A stretch of 64,000 nucleotides of DNA from Amycolatopsis saalfeldensis (GTDB lineage: Bacteria > Actinomycetota > Actinomycetes > Mycobacteriales > Pseudonocardiaceae), in NCBI RefSeq assembly GCF_900110575.1, contig NZ_FOEF01000013.1, positions 186,001 to 250,000 on the forward strand, read 5' to 3'. A program made the position numbers and the translations under genes. A model generated the notes under the pieces. It saw only the letters and a list, made by a program, of their open reading frames with translations, did not search any database and was not told the DNA's origin. Of this stretch, positions 49,870 to 57,673 are shown in pieces (within the stretch, counting starts at the first letter, position 1; each line of letters starts with the position of its first letter).

Positions 49870-50850
49870 TCACCACTTGTCGTGGACGAGGGGGCGGATG
49901 AGTTCTTCGTAGGTCGCGCGCACGCCGGCGGCGGCCTCCTCCGGCAGCGGCGGCAGCCCGGCCGCGACGGTGTTGCCGCGCGCCTGCTCCGGGTTGCGCG
50001 CACCCGGGATGACCACGCTGACGCCCAGCTGGTCGAGGATCCAGCGCAGCGCGAACTGCGCGACCGTCTGCCCCTCCGGCACCAGCCCGCGCAGCCGTTC
50101 CACGGCCTCCAGCCCGACGTCGAACGGGACGCCCGAGAACGTCTCGCCGACGTCGAACGCCTCGCCGTGACGGTTGAAGGTTCGGTGGTCGTCGCTGCCG
50201 AAGGTGGTGCTCGCGGAGTAGCGGCCGGACAGCAGCCCCGAGGCGAGCGGCACCCGCGCGATGATCCCCGCGCCGGTCTCCACGGCGGCGGGCAGCACCC
50301 GCTCCAACGGCTTGAGCCGCAGGCAGTTCAGGATGATCTGGACCGACGCCACGTTCGGCCGGGCGAGCGCGGCCAGCGCCTCGTCGCAGGTCTCGACGCT
50401 GACGCCGTACGCCTTGATCCGGCCCTCGTCGACCAGCTCGTCCAGCGCGTCGTAAACCGCGTCCGAGGAGTACACCGGCGTCGGCGGGCAGTGCAGCTGG
50501 ACCAGGTCGAGGGTGTCCATCCCGAGGTTCCGGCGGGACCGGTCGTTCCACTCGCGGAAGTTCTTCGCGACGTAGTTCTCCGGCACCTGCTCGAGCCGGC
50601 GGCCCATCTTGGTGGCGACGAAGACGCTGTCGCAGCGTTCCGCCCGGAACCGGCCGACCAGCGTCTCGCTGCGGCCGTCTCCGTAGACGTCGGCGGTGTC
50701 GAAGAACGTCACGCCCTCGTCGGCGGCCGCGTGCAGCACCGCCATCGCGTCGGCTTCGTCCACGGCGCCCCAGTCGGCGCCCAGCTGCCAGCAGCCCAGC
50801 CCCACGGCGGAAACCTCACGCCCGAGCCGGCTGATCTTGCGCGTCTCCAT
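49870..50850 (-). CDS. Aldo/keto reductase
   Basis: The protein has 326 residues. It is a TIM barrel with the AKR signature VTFFDTADVYGDGRSE (catalytic Asp and Tyr), K95-type lysine in VFVATKMG, LDLVQLHCPP and the NADP-binding VVIPGARNPEQARGN. ATG 50850 is the family-typical start (METRKISRLGREVS). It lies 51 nt after the HATPase gene and is followed by the nitroreductase gene. Confidence 0.94.
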   Translation of the reverse strand: METRKISRLGREVSAVGLGCWQLGADWGAVDEADAMAVLHAAADEGVTFFDTADVYGDGRSETLVGRFRAERCDSVFVATKMGRRLEQVPENYVAKNFREWNDRSRRNLGMDTLDLVQLHCPPTPVYSSDAVYDALDELVDEGRIKAYGVSVETCDEALAALARPNVASVQIILNCLRLKPLERVLPAAVETGAGIIARVPLASGLLSGRYSASTTFGSDDHRTFNRHGEAFDVGETFSGVPFDVGLEAVERLRGLVPEGQTVAQFALRWILDQLGVSVVIPGARNPEQARGNTVAAGLPPLPEEAAAGVRATYEELIRPLVHDKW

Positions 50851-50901
50851 GGCGGCGATCCTAGGCCGCCCGGTCGCCCGCGAGCGTTCCGGCGCCGCCA
50901 C

Positions 50902-51321
50902 TCACAAACTCGGGATGGCGAACGTCGCCCACACGTACTTGCCGCTGTCGCAGGCCTCGTAGCCCCAGAGCTGCGACAGCGCGTGTACCAGCTGCAGGCC
51001 ACGGCTGCGGGCCGCCGCCGGCGACGGCTCCTTCAGCTGCGGCAACTCGGTGCCCGCGTCGAACACGGAGACCACCAGCTGGCCGTCGGTGAAGCGCAGC
51101 TCGAGCCGCTCCGGCCGCTCGCCGTGCTCGAACGCGTTGGTCACCAGCTCGGAGGTCGCCAGCAGCACGTCGTCCCGCGAGTTCTCGTCCACCCCGAGGT
51201 CAGTGAGCGCTTCGCGGACCACGCTGCGGGCGATGGCGGGCGCGGTGATGTCGTCCGGGAGCGCCAGGCGCACGGTGATGGGTGCCGCCGTGGCCCGCGT
51301 CCGCATCCTCGACGTCGTCAT
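50902..51321 (-). CDS. RsbW-like HATPase anti-sigma regulatory protein
   Basis: The protein has 139 residues. The HATPase_c fold shows the N-box ELVTNAFEHG, a G1-type segment VSVFDAGTELP and the closing G2 GLQLVHALSQ. This is an anti-sigma/serine kinase of the RsbW or Streptomyces PrsH type. It lies 72 nt after the SigF-like gene, and that arrangement suggests it controls the same sigma factor or another partner. ATG 51321 is preceded by GGAGG; GTG at 51333 would overlap that site. Confidence 0.85.
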   Translation of the reverse strand: MTTSRMRTRATAAPITVRLALPDDITAPAIARSVVREALTDLGVDENSRDDVLLATSELVTNAFEHGERPERLELRFTDGQLVVSVFDAGTELPQLKEPSPAAARSRGLQLVHALSQLWGYEACDSGKYVWATFAIPSL

Positions 51322-51393
51322 GGGCGTCCACACCTCCCGACCTGTCCGTCAGTTTCTCGCACCGGCTAACTACCCAGCCGGGTGGCCGTCGAA

Positions 51394-52170
51394 TCAAGTG
51401 CCTTCGGTGATGTCAGTCTCGACCAATCCCGTCCGCAGTTTCTTAAGTGTCGCCGCCAGCAAACGCGAGACCTGCATCTGCGAAACCCCCACCCGGCGGG
51501 CGATGTCCGACTGGCTCATCCCCGAGCCGAAGCGCAGCGCGACGATCTTGCGCTCCCGCTCCGGCAGGCTCTCCAGCATGGGCCGCAGGGCCTCCCGCAG
51601 CTCCGCCTGCCCGAGGTTCGAGTCCGGCGCGCCGAAGCGCGTGTGGGCCGAGTTCTCCAGCAGGTTGTCCAGCGAGGCGCCGTAACGGCCCTGTCCCGCG
51701 CGCAGGCCCTCGTAGACGTCCTCCATCGGCACGCCGAGGTGGTGCGCGATCTCGCTCGGGCGCGGCGCGCGCGAGAGCCGCACGGTCAGCTCCTCGCGGG
51801 CGGCCGAGATGTTCGCGTTCAGCTCCTTGAGCCGCCGCGGCACCCGCACCGACCAGCTGTTGTCGCGGAAGTGGTGGCGCAGCTCGCCGGAGATCGTCGG
51901 CACGGCGAAGGCCAGGAAGTCGGTGCCCTGCGTGGGGTCGTACCGGTCGACGGCGTGGATCAGCCCGACGGTCGCGATCTGCACGAGGTCGTCCATCGCC
52001 TCGTCGCGGTTGCGGAACTTCCGGGCCAGGTTGCGCGCCAGCTCCAGGTGCTCGCGCACGAGCTGGTCCCGGATCTCCTCACGGCGCGGCGAGCCGTCCG
52101 GCAGCCCGGCCAGCTCGTCGAACAGCGACGCCACATCGGTGGACCCGTCGCCTTCGGCGGGGTTCGTCAC
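51394..52170 (-). CDS. SigB/SigF-family RNA polymerase sigma factor
   Basis: The protein has 258 residues. Region 2 has NRDEAMDDLVQIATVGLIHA followed by VDRYDPTQGTDFLAFA, with region 3 next. Region 4 has the HTH MSQSDIARRVGVSQMQVSRLL. The form is that of the SigB/F/G alternative sigma factors for stress or differentiation. GTG 52170 overlaps the anti-sigma gene stop by 4 nt, the classic anti-sigma/sigma pair. A SigF-type promoter is visible upstream of the pair, which suggests autoregulation. Confidence 0.95.
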   Translation of the reverse strand: MTNPAEGDGSTDVASLFDELAGLPDGSPRREEIRDQLVREHLELARNLARKFRNRDEAMDDLVQIATVGLIHAVDRYDPTQGTDFLAFAVPTISGELRHHFRDNSWSVRVPRRLKELNANISAAREELTVRLSRAPRPSEIAHHLGVPMEDVYEGLRAGQGRYGASLDNLLENSAHTRFGAPDSNLGQAELREALRPMLESLPERERKIVALRFGSGMSQSDIARRVGVSQMQVSRLLAATLKKLRTGLVETDITEGT

Positions 52171-52583
52171 GAGCGGGCCGCCTCGCTCTCCCGCACGAGC
52201 TGGATCCGGGAAAGGTAACCGCCGTCGACCGGCGTCACGGTGCGCCGGGCCGAGGTGGCCAGCGCGGAGAGCAGCTGCCAGGACAGACCGGTCGCGTCCG
52301 CGTGGTCCGCCGCGTCGGACAGCACCGAGACGGTGACCTCGATGCGCCCCTCGATCCACGAGAACACACAGGTCAGCTTCCCGTCGGCGGCCGACGGGAG
52401 CAGCATCGAGCACGCTTCGTCCACGGCCATCCGCAGATCCTCGACCGCGTCCAGGTCGAAGTCCTGCCGCATCGCGATGTCGGCCACGATGGTGCGCAGG
52501 GTGGGCACCACGTGCGGAATCGCCGCCGTCCGGACCTCGATGAGCTGGGCGTCTTCCCGATCGAGCGGGGCGTTCTCCTCCAC
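52167..52583 (-). CDS. Anti-sigma HATPase (RsbW/UsfX-like) upstream of the SigF-like gene
   Basis: The protein has 138 residues of HATPase_c_2 fold with DLRMAVDEACSMLL as N-box, and a central beta-strand set (KLTCVFSWIEGRIEVTV). It should bind and silence the sigma factor encoded next, released by the STAS antagonist at 53293 or a similar one. GTG 52583 is supported by GAGAGG 8 nt upstream. It overlaps the sigma start by 4 nt. Confidence 0.88.
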   Translation of the reverse strand: MEENAPLDREDAQLIEVRTAAIPHVVPTLRTIVADIAMRQDFDLDAVEDLRMAVDEACSMLLPSAADGKLTCVFSWIEGRIEVTVSVLSDAADHADATGLSWQLLSALATSARRTVTPVDGGYLSRIQLVRESEAARS

Positions 52584-52639
52584 GTGCTGTCCTCTCTCCG
52601 GCGCACAACGGCCGTGTCCTCCTGCTGCCCGGCCACGAG

Positions 52640-52665
52640 ATGCCCGGGGTGTGAGCAAACCAAAC
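52640..52665 (-). promoter_or_regulatory. SigF-type promoter for the anti-sigma/sigma operon
   Basis: On the - strand GTTT (52665-52662) is followed after 16 nt by GGGCAT (52645-52640), one base from the SigF/SigB-type consensus GTTT-N(15-17)-GGGTAT. It lies 57 nt before the anti-sigma GTG and overlaps the palindrome at 52661. Confidence 0.5.
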
Positions 52666-52674
52666 CCGGGTTTG
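52661..52674. promoter_or_regulatory. 14-bp perfect palindrome CAAACCCGGGTTTG between the sigma operon and whiB
   Basis: The palindrome is exact and lies in the 155-nt divergent intergenic region. Its left half supplies the -35 element of the SigF-type promoter read leftward. It may be an operator shared by both directions, or simply symmetric -35 elements for the two divergent transcripts. Confidence 0.5.
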
Positions 52675-52738
52675 ATTCGCGCGACCGGCGGGCATGTAAG
52701 CGGTCGGAGAAGCTGATCCCGGTGAAAGTGGGGACGAG

Positions 52739-53047
52739 ATGGCTGACGTGAGCCGGCTGCCCAACGTGGTGTCCGAAGAGTGGGAGTGGCAGCTGCAAGG
52801 GTCCTGCCGCGGCGCGGACAGCAGCCTCTTCTTCCACACCGACAACGAGCGCGGGTCCGCCCGCGAGCGGCGCGAGTCGCGGGCTAAGGCGATCTGCCAG
52901 ACCTGTCCCGTGCTGGCGCAGTGCCGCCGGCACGCGATGACCGTCCAGGAGCCGTACGGCATCTGGGGCGGCCTCGGTGAAATCGAGCGCCGCGAGCTGT
53001 TCCTGCGGCAGCGTCGCGCGAAGCGCAAGACGGTCTCCACGCACTAG
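52739..53047 (+). CDS. WhiB-family Fe-S transcription factor
   Basis: The protein has 102 residues. The four cluster cysteines are C23, C53, C56 and C62 (CxxC plus C), followed by GIWGGLGEIERREL and a basic tail RQRRAKRK. It binds a [4Fe-4S] cluster and acts with the sigma factor region 4 at promoters. The short basic tail resembles the WhiB2/WhiD or WhiB1 branches and lacks the AT-hook of WhiB7. It is divergent from the anti-sigma/sigma operon and is terminated by a 12-bp hairpin. Confidence 0.96.
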   Translation: MADVSRLPNVVSEEWEWQLQGSCRGADSSLFFHTDNERGSARERRESRAKAICQTCPVLAQCRRHAMTVQEPYGIWGGLGEIERRELFLRQRRAKRKTVSTH

Positions 53048-53068
53048 ACCACCCCCGAAACGCCTACG

Positions 53069-53093
53069 CCCCGCGTGCCGGTCCGGCACGCGG
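53069..53093 (+). terminator. GC-rich hairpin after whiB
   Basis: CCCGCGTGCCGG at 53069-53080 pairs with CCGGCACGCGGG at 53082-53093 (12 bp, one central base). It begins 22 nt beyond the whiB stop. No U-run follows, as is common for actinobacterial terminators. Confidence 0.65.
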
Positions 53094-53217
53094 GCAGACG
53101 TGTGTCCGGGCCGTTCGGCGTCGACGCCCGCCCTGTGCGTACCGGTCCCCGGGACAGGTGGCGGCCGTCGCGGGCACGCCCGCAGGCTGGGTTAGGGTTG
53201 AGTCTCCAGATGCCTGG

Positions 53218-53232
53218 AACCGTGACACGGTT
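53218..53232. promoter_or_regulatory. 15-bp palindrome AACCGTGACACGGTT upstream of the STAS gene
   Basis: The arms AACCGTG and CACGGTT are exact reverse complements around a central A, 61 nt before the STAS start codon. This is a likely regulator-binding site. No regulator can be named from the sequence. Confidence 0.55.
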
Positions 53233-53292
53233 GCCGCTTGAGACAACAGGCGCGTACCGGCGCAGCAGCAGCGCCTGACTAGGAGAAACTGC

Positions 53293-53646
53293 ATGCCCGC
53301 AGCCGACCAGAACGCCACCCCGCCCGGGTTCGGCATCACGCTGGACACCAGGGCCGACGAGCCGAGGGTGGTGGTCATCGGAGAGCTCGACCTGCTCACC
53401 AGCCCGCAGCTGCAAGAGGCCTTGGCCGGGTTGATCGCGGACAAGAGCTCGCAGCGCGTGGTGGCCGATCTGACCGGGGTCACCTTCTTCGACTCCTCGG
53501 CGCTGAACGTGGTCCTGCACGCCCAGCGGCAGGCCCGTGAGCAGGACGTCGAGCTCGCGGTGGTGCCCAGTTCCGCCGTGAGCCGAGTCATCGAACTCAC
53601 GGGCGTGGCCGAACACCTGAGCGTGTCGGAGGAGCCGCCCGCCTGA
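53293..53646 (+). CDS. STAS-domain anti-sigma factor antagonist
   Basis: The protein has 117 residues. The STAS fold shows VVVIGELDLLTSPQLQEAL and the phosphorylation loop GVTFFDSSALNVV with the serine that the anti-sigma kinase would phosphorylate. It likely frees the SigF-like factor when unphosphorylated. It is placed downstream of whiB, so sigma, anti-sigma, antagonist and WhiB are all within 2.7 kb. AGGAG precedes ATG 53293. Confidence 0.93.
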   Translation: MPAADQNATPPGFGITLDTRADEPRVVVIGELDLLTSPQLQEALAGLIADKSSQRVVADLTGVTFFDSSALNVVLHAQRQAREQDVELAVVPSSAVSRVIELTGVAEHLSVSEEPPA

Positions 53647-53694
53647 TCCCCGCTACGGTCGCCGCGGACCTGAATTCCGTCGTCGACCTGGGGG

Positions 53695-54492
53695 ATGAGC
53701 ACGATGATGGGGCGCACACACGCCCTGACCGGCTGGTGTGCGGGCCTGGCCCTCGCACCAGCCGTCGGAGCGGCCTCGGTGCACCAAGCGGTGGTCTTCG
53801 GGGCCACCACGGCCGGGTTCGCCCTGCTGCCGGACCTCGACCACCCCGGCGCCAGCGCGTCACGCATCTTCGGCTGGCTGACCGGCGCGATCTCCTGGCT
53901 CCTGCGCCGCGTCTCCGCTTCGGTGTACGCGCTGACCAAGGGCCCTCGCGACGAGAAGGTGACCGGCAAGCACCGCCATCTTTCACACACCGTGCTGTTC
54001 GCCGCGGGCCTCGGCGCCGCGACGGCGGCGGGCACGGCGGCCGGCGGTCCGTGGGCCGTGTTCGGGGTGGTGGTCTTCGGGCTCCTGCTGGCCGAGGGCG
54101 CACTGGGCGACTGGCTGCTGCCGCTGAGCGGCGCGGCCGTGGCGTGGTGGTACTTCACCGCGCCGCCGGACCACGCCGCCCAGCTCCAGCAGATCTCCGG
54201 CTGGCTGGGCTTCGCCGTCGCCGCCGGGTGTTTCGTGCACTGCCTCGGCGATTCCCTCACCGAGTCGGGCTGCCCGTTCCTCTTCCCGCTCCCGATCGCC
54301 GGCGAGACCTGGTACGAGATCCGGCCCCCGAAGCCGATGCGGATCCGCACCGGCAAGAAGGTCGAAACCCGGCTCGTCTTCCCGGTGTTCGTGGTGGTGG
54401 GCGTCCTGCTGGTGCCCGGCGTGTGGCAATGGACGGCCACCACGGCCGAACGGCTGTTCAGCCCTCCGGCGTCGCAGTCCGCGACGCCGTGA
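53695..54492 (+). CDS. DUF457 family membrane-bound metal-dependent hydrolase (YdjM-like)
   Basis: The protein has 265 residues. It begins MMGRTHALTGWCAGL with the DUF457 His, followed by LLPDLDHPGASAS and GKHRHLSHTVLFA, the metal-binding set of the family. HCLGDSLTESGCPFLFPLP completes it. Four to five hydrophobic helices lie between. The start may be ATG 53695 or, judging by the GGGGG site, ATG 53704. The 3' end overlaps the convergent NTF2-like gene by 35 nt. Confidence 0.88.
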   Translation: MSTMMGRTHALTGWCAGLALAPAVGAASVHQAVVFGATTAGFALLPDLDHPGASASRIFGWLTGAISWLLRRVSASVYALTKGPRDEKVTGKHRHLSHTVLFAAGLGAATAAGTAAGGPWAVFGVVVFGLLLAEGALGDWLLPLSGAAVAWWYFTAPPDHAAQLQQISGWLGFAVAAGCFVHCLGDSLTESGCPFLFPLPIAGETWYEIRPPKPMRIRTGKKVETRLVFPVFVVVGVLLVPGVWQWTATTAERLFSPPASQSATP

Positions 54493-55261
54493 ACCGGGCG
54501 ATCCGCTCGGCCGCCGCGGCGGTGTCGGAGTAGTCGCGGGAGTACACGATCTTGCCGTCGCGGACGGTCAGCACCATGGCGTAGGTCGAGGTGAACGGTT
54601 CGCCGTCGAACTCGCCGTGCAGGTCGAACTCGGTCACCAGCACCTCGGGGTCGGCGGTTTCGTGCACCACGACGTTGTCGGCCTTGGTCATCCGCCGCAC
54701 CTGCCCGGCCGCGCGGAAGCGCTCGCGCAGTTCCTCGCGGCCGCTGGTCAGCCGCGGCACGCCCGCGGGCGTGAACGGCAGCTCGATCACCACGTCCTCG
54801 GCGTAGAGGTCGGCGAGGTCGTCCCAGCGGTTCTCCACGGAGGCGTCGAGGAATCGCTGGAAGACGGTCTTCGCGCCGATCATGGTCTTCGCGGCGTCGG
54901 TGTTGGGGAAGTCGCGGTAGACGGTGACTTCCCCGTCCTGGACGGTCAGCAGCCCGACCGACGACGGGAAGCGGTAGTCCTCGCCGGTGTGCGGGTTCCG
55001 GCCTTCGGCCACGAGTTCGACGACGAAGCCGTCGGCGCTGTCCCGCGTGGTGACCTGTACTTTCGCCAGGCCGAGGGCGCGGGCACGGTCGCCGCCGGCG
55101 GCCAGCGCGGCGAGGATCGCGTCACGGCCTTCGACGCGGTGGCCCAGGAAGGGGAGTTCGTAAACGGCGTCGGCGGCGAAGACGTCGGCCATCGGCGTGA
55201 CGTCGAGGGCGGACATGCCTTGGGCGACAAGCTGCGAGATTTCGGACACGGTCCGGGTCAT
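54458..55261 (-). CDS. Tandem NTF2/SnoaL-like protein
   Basis: The protein has 267 residues containing two SnoaL-like cone domains. The first (about 1-125) contains VFAADAVYELPFLGHRVEG. The second (about 130-260) contains DLYAEDVVIELPFTPAGVP. Such domains bind small hydrophobic molecules or act as isomerases. The gene is divergent from the TetR gene (104 nt) and probably under its control. No catalytic dyad could be assigned. Confidence 0.85.
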   Translation of the reverse strand: MTRTVSEISQLVAQGMSALDVTPMADVFAADAVYELPFLGHRVEGRDAILAALAAGGDRARALGLAKVQVTTRDSADGFVVELVAEGRNPHTGEDYRFPSSVGLLTVQDGEVTVYRDFPNTDAAKTMIGAKTVFQRFLDASVENRWDDLADLYAEDVVIELPFTPAGVPRLTSGREELRERFRAAGQVRRMTKADNVVVHETADPEVLVTEFDLHGEFDGEPFTSTYAMVLTVRDGKIVYSRDYSDTAAAAERIARFTASRTATPEG

Positions 55262-55293
55262 CAGGGCTTCTCCAGGGAAGAATGAGGTTTAAT

Positions 55294-55337
55294 CGGAACG
55301 GTGCACCCGCTTCCGACGATACGGAGTGAGCGTTCCG
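55294..55337. promoter_or_regulatory. Inverted repeat CGGAACG...CGTTCCG in the TetR/NTF2 divergent region
   Basis: CGGAACG (55294-55300) and CGTTCCG (55331-55337) are exact reverse complements, 30 nt apart. They flank the likely promoters of the two divergent genes and are candidate operator half-sites for the TetR protein. The spacing is longer than usual for one TetR dimer. Confidence 0.35.
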
Positions 55338-55365
55338 TTTGTCAATGAGATCGAGGAGGACGCCC

Positions 55366-55911
55366 GTGAGCAAGCCAGTGCTGCGCGCCGACGCGCGCCG
55401 GAACCGGGCCCGGGTGCTGGCCGCCGCCGAGGAGGCCTTCGCGGCCGACGGGCTGGCCGTCCCGCTCGACGACATCGCCCGCCTCGCCGGGGTCGGCGCG
55501 GGCACCGTCTACCGGCATTTCCCCAGCAAGGAAGCACTGTTCCAGGCCGTGGTGCTGGAGCGGCTGGAGCAGTTCGCCGCCGAAGCGCGCGAGCTGGCGG
55601 ACGCCGAAAACCCGGGCGAAGCGTTCTTCGACTACTTCACGCGCGTGATCAAGCAGGCCTCGCTCAACCGCGCGATCTGCGAAGCGCTCGGCGAGACCAG
55701 CGGCTCGGCGTACAAGGCCGACGCGGGTTCCGAGTTCCGCACGAACCTGGCCGCGCTGCTGGAGCGCGCCCAGTCCGTCGGCGCCGTCCGCAAGGACATC
55801 GACGGCGAGGACCTGCGGGCGCTGATCGTGGGCGCGCTGGCCGTCGAGCGCTACTCGCCGGACAGCCGGCACCTGGTGCGGGTGCTGGTGGACGGGCTGC
55901 GCTGCGTCTAG
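55366..55911 (+). CDS. TetR-family transcriptional regulator
   Basis: The protein has 181 residues. The N-terminal HTH reads ALDDIARLAGVGAGTVYRHF-like (VPLDDIARLAGVGAGTVYRH followed by FPSKEALF), and the rest is helical ligand-binding. GTG 55366 is chosen because GAGGAGG lies 7 nt upstream. It is divergent from the SnoaL-like gene, and its stop overlaps the MFS gene end (CTAG, 4 nt). It is the probable repressor of one or both neighbours. Confidence 0.92.
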   Translation: MSKPVLRADARRNRARVLAAAEEAFAADGLAVPLDDIARLAGVGAGTVYRHFPSKEALFQAVVLERLEQFAAEARELADAENPGEAFFDYFTRVIKQASLNRAICEALGETSGSAYKADAGSEFRTNLAALLERAQSVGAVRKDIDGEDLRALIVGALAVERYSPDSRHLVRVLVDGLRCV

Positions 55912-57149
55912 ACCGGCAGGTCCCGGTGCTTGCGCAGCGGCGAGGCCAGCAGGATCGCCGAAGCGGCCAGCGCCCCGGCGCCCGCCACGAGCAGCGTGGT
56001 CCGCATGCCCGCGGCCTCGGCGACCAGCCCGCCGATCAGGCTGCCGACCGGCGCGACGCCGAAGATCAGCGTCTGCGAGACCGAGCCGACCCGGCCGAGC
56101 AGTCGCCGCGGCGTGACGGCCTGCCGGAAGCTCACGCAGAACACGTTCATCGTGATGATCCCGAAGCCGGAGCCGAATCCCGCGGCGAAGTACCAGAGCA
56201 GCCCCCAGCCCGGCTCGGTCAGGCCGAAGAGCGGGAGTGAACCGCCGTAGAGCACCGTGGACGCGAGCAGGACCCGCGCGCCGCCGAAGCGCTCGCCAAG
56301 CCGGCGCGCGGTGAAGCCCGCGAGGATCGCGCCGGTGAGCGTGGTGCTGCTGAGCAGTCCGATCGCGCCCGGCGAGAGGCCGACCTCGCGGCTGAGGAAC
56401 ACCACCGAGATCGCCATCTGCATGGACTGGAACAGGCTGGAGACAGCGCCGTGGACGGTGATCGCGAGCAGGATCCGGTTGCCCGCAACGGCTTTCAGGC
56501 CCTCGGCGATCTCGCGGCGCAGGTGCCGTTCGGCCGGCTCCTGGCGCACGTCGGGGGTCCGGATCCGGCGCAGCCACAGTGCCGACCACAGGTAGGACAA
56601 GGCGTCCACGGCCATCGCGCCCGCGCTGCCGGCGAACTGGACCACCACGCCGCCGATGCCCGGGCCCGTGACGGCGGCGACCGACATGTTCGTCTGCAGG
56701 CGCGCGTTGGCATCCGGGAGAAGGGCGGGCTCGACCAGGTGGGGCACGTACGTCTGGTGCGCGACGTTGAAGAACACGCCCAGCACCCCGGCCAGCAGGA
56801 CCACGGTGAACAGCTGCCCGAGCGTCAGCACCCCGAACAGCGCGGCGACCGGGATCGAGCCGAACAGCACGGCCCGGCCGAGGTCGGCGGCGATCAGCAC
56901 CGGCCGGTGCCGCATCCGGTCGCACCACGCGCCGACCTGGAGCCCCAGCAACAGGAACGGCAGCGTCGCGAACGTGCGCAGCAGCGACACCTCCAGCACG
57001 GACGCGGACAACGTCGTCGCCGCGAGCAGCGGGACCGCGAGGAAATCGATCCGGCTGCCGACCTGGCTCAGCGCGTCGGCGAGCCAGAGCCGTCGGAAGT
57101 CGGGAACCCGCAACACACCGCCCTTGGCGGCCACCCCATGTTCGGCCAC
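55908..57149 (-). CDS. MFS transporter (drug efflux type)
   Basis: The protein has 413 residues with about 12 hydrophobic helices. Motif A is visible as GAWCDRMRHRPVL between helices 2 and 3. It resembles the enterobactin-exporter/macrolide-efflux DHA3 group. The start ATG 57149 is set back from the divergent 57290 gene. It may belong to the TetR regulon, and its own upstream region carries the repeat at 57197. Confidence 0.92.
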   Translation of the reverse strand: MAEHGVAAKGGVLRVPDFRRLWLADALSQVGSRIDFLAVPLLAATTLSASVLEVSLLRTFATLPFLLLGLQVGAWCDRMRHRPVLIAADLGRAVLFGSIPVAALFGVLTLGQLFTVVLLAGVLGVFFNVAHQTYVPHLVEPALLPDANARLQTNMSVAAVTGPGIGGVVVQFAGSAGAMAVDALSYLWSALWLRRIRTPDVRQEPAERHLRREIAEGLKAVAGNRILLAITVHGAVSSLFQSMQMAISVVFLSREVGLSPGAIGLLSSTTLTGAILAGFTARRLGERFGGARVLLASTVLYGGSLPLFGLTEPGWGLLWYFAAGFGSGFGIITMNVFCVSFRQAVTPRRLLGRVGSVSQTLIFGVAPVGSLIGGLVAEAAGMRTTLLVAGAGALAASAILLASPLRKHRDLPV

Positions 57150-57196
57150 CTCCGCACCTTGGCAGAGCTGCTACCTGTCTCGCAACAAACTTGCGC

Positions 57197-57214
57197 AGGT
57201 TGAACTCAACTTGC
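57197..57214. promoter_or_regulatory. Inverted repeat CAgGTTGA-AC-TCAACtTG upstream of the MFS gene
   Basis: The arms pair over 8 positions with one mismatch around AC. It lies 48 nt before the MFS start and 76 nt before the divergent GTG 57290, and is accompanied by direct repeats ACTTGCGC/ACTTGCAC. This is a plausible MarR/ArsR-type operator. Confidence 0.4.
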
Positions 57215-57289
57215 ACGGTCCGTAACGGCGCATAAGATCAACGCGACTAGTCCTCGTACCTGCACTTCGCACGGCGAGGGAGGTGCCGC

Positions 57290-57649
57290 GTGTCGAAAAC
57301 GGTCCCGACCTGGGGTGCGGTCGTCGTGACCGGGCTGGCCGGGTTCGCGATGGGCCTGCTGGTCTCCGCGCTGCTCGTGGCCGGCAACACCCCGCGCCCA
57401 GCCGATTCCTCGAACACCACTCCGTCGGTGACGTCCACTTCGCCGCCCGCGGTACCCGTCACGGTCACCGTCACCAGTCCCGCGCCGCCGCCCGTCACGG
57501 TCACCACCCAGCTCCCGCCGAATCCGCCCAGCACCACAACGGCCACGGTCTCGGTCACCCAGCCGCCGCCGGCCCCGATCTCCGGCCCGCCCACCTCACT
57601 CGGCCCGTCTTCGGCGTTCATGCCGGGCTACATCTCTTCGCGTTCGTGA
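57290..57649 (+). CDS. Small membrane-anchored Pro/Thr-rich protein
   Basis: The protein has 119 residues. One N-terminal helix (about 10-31) anchors it, and the rest is a Pro/Thr/Ser/Val-rich extracellular tail (VPVTVTVTSPAPPPVTVTT) without a folded domain. GGGAGG precedes GTG 57290. No family is recognised. It converges on the ABC permease gene with 24 nt between the stops. Confidence 0.6.
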   Translation: MSKTVPTWGAVVVTGLAGFAMGLLVSALLVAGNTPRPADSSNTTPSVTSTSPPAVPVTVTVTSPAPPPVTVTTQLPPNPPSTTTATVSVTQPPPAPISGPPTSLGPSSAFMPGYISSRS

Positions 57650-57673
57650 CCCGAGCCGTTTTGTCCCCGTGGC

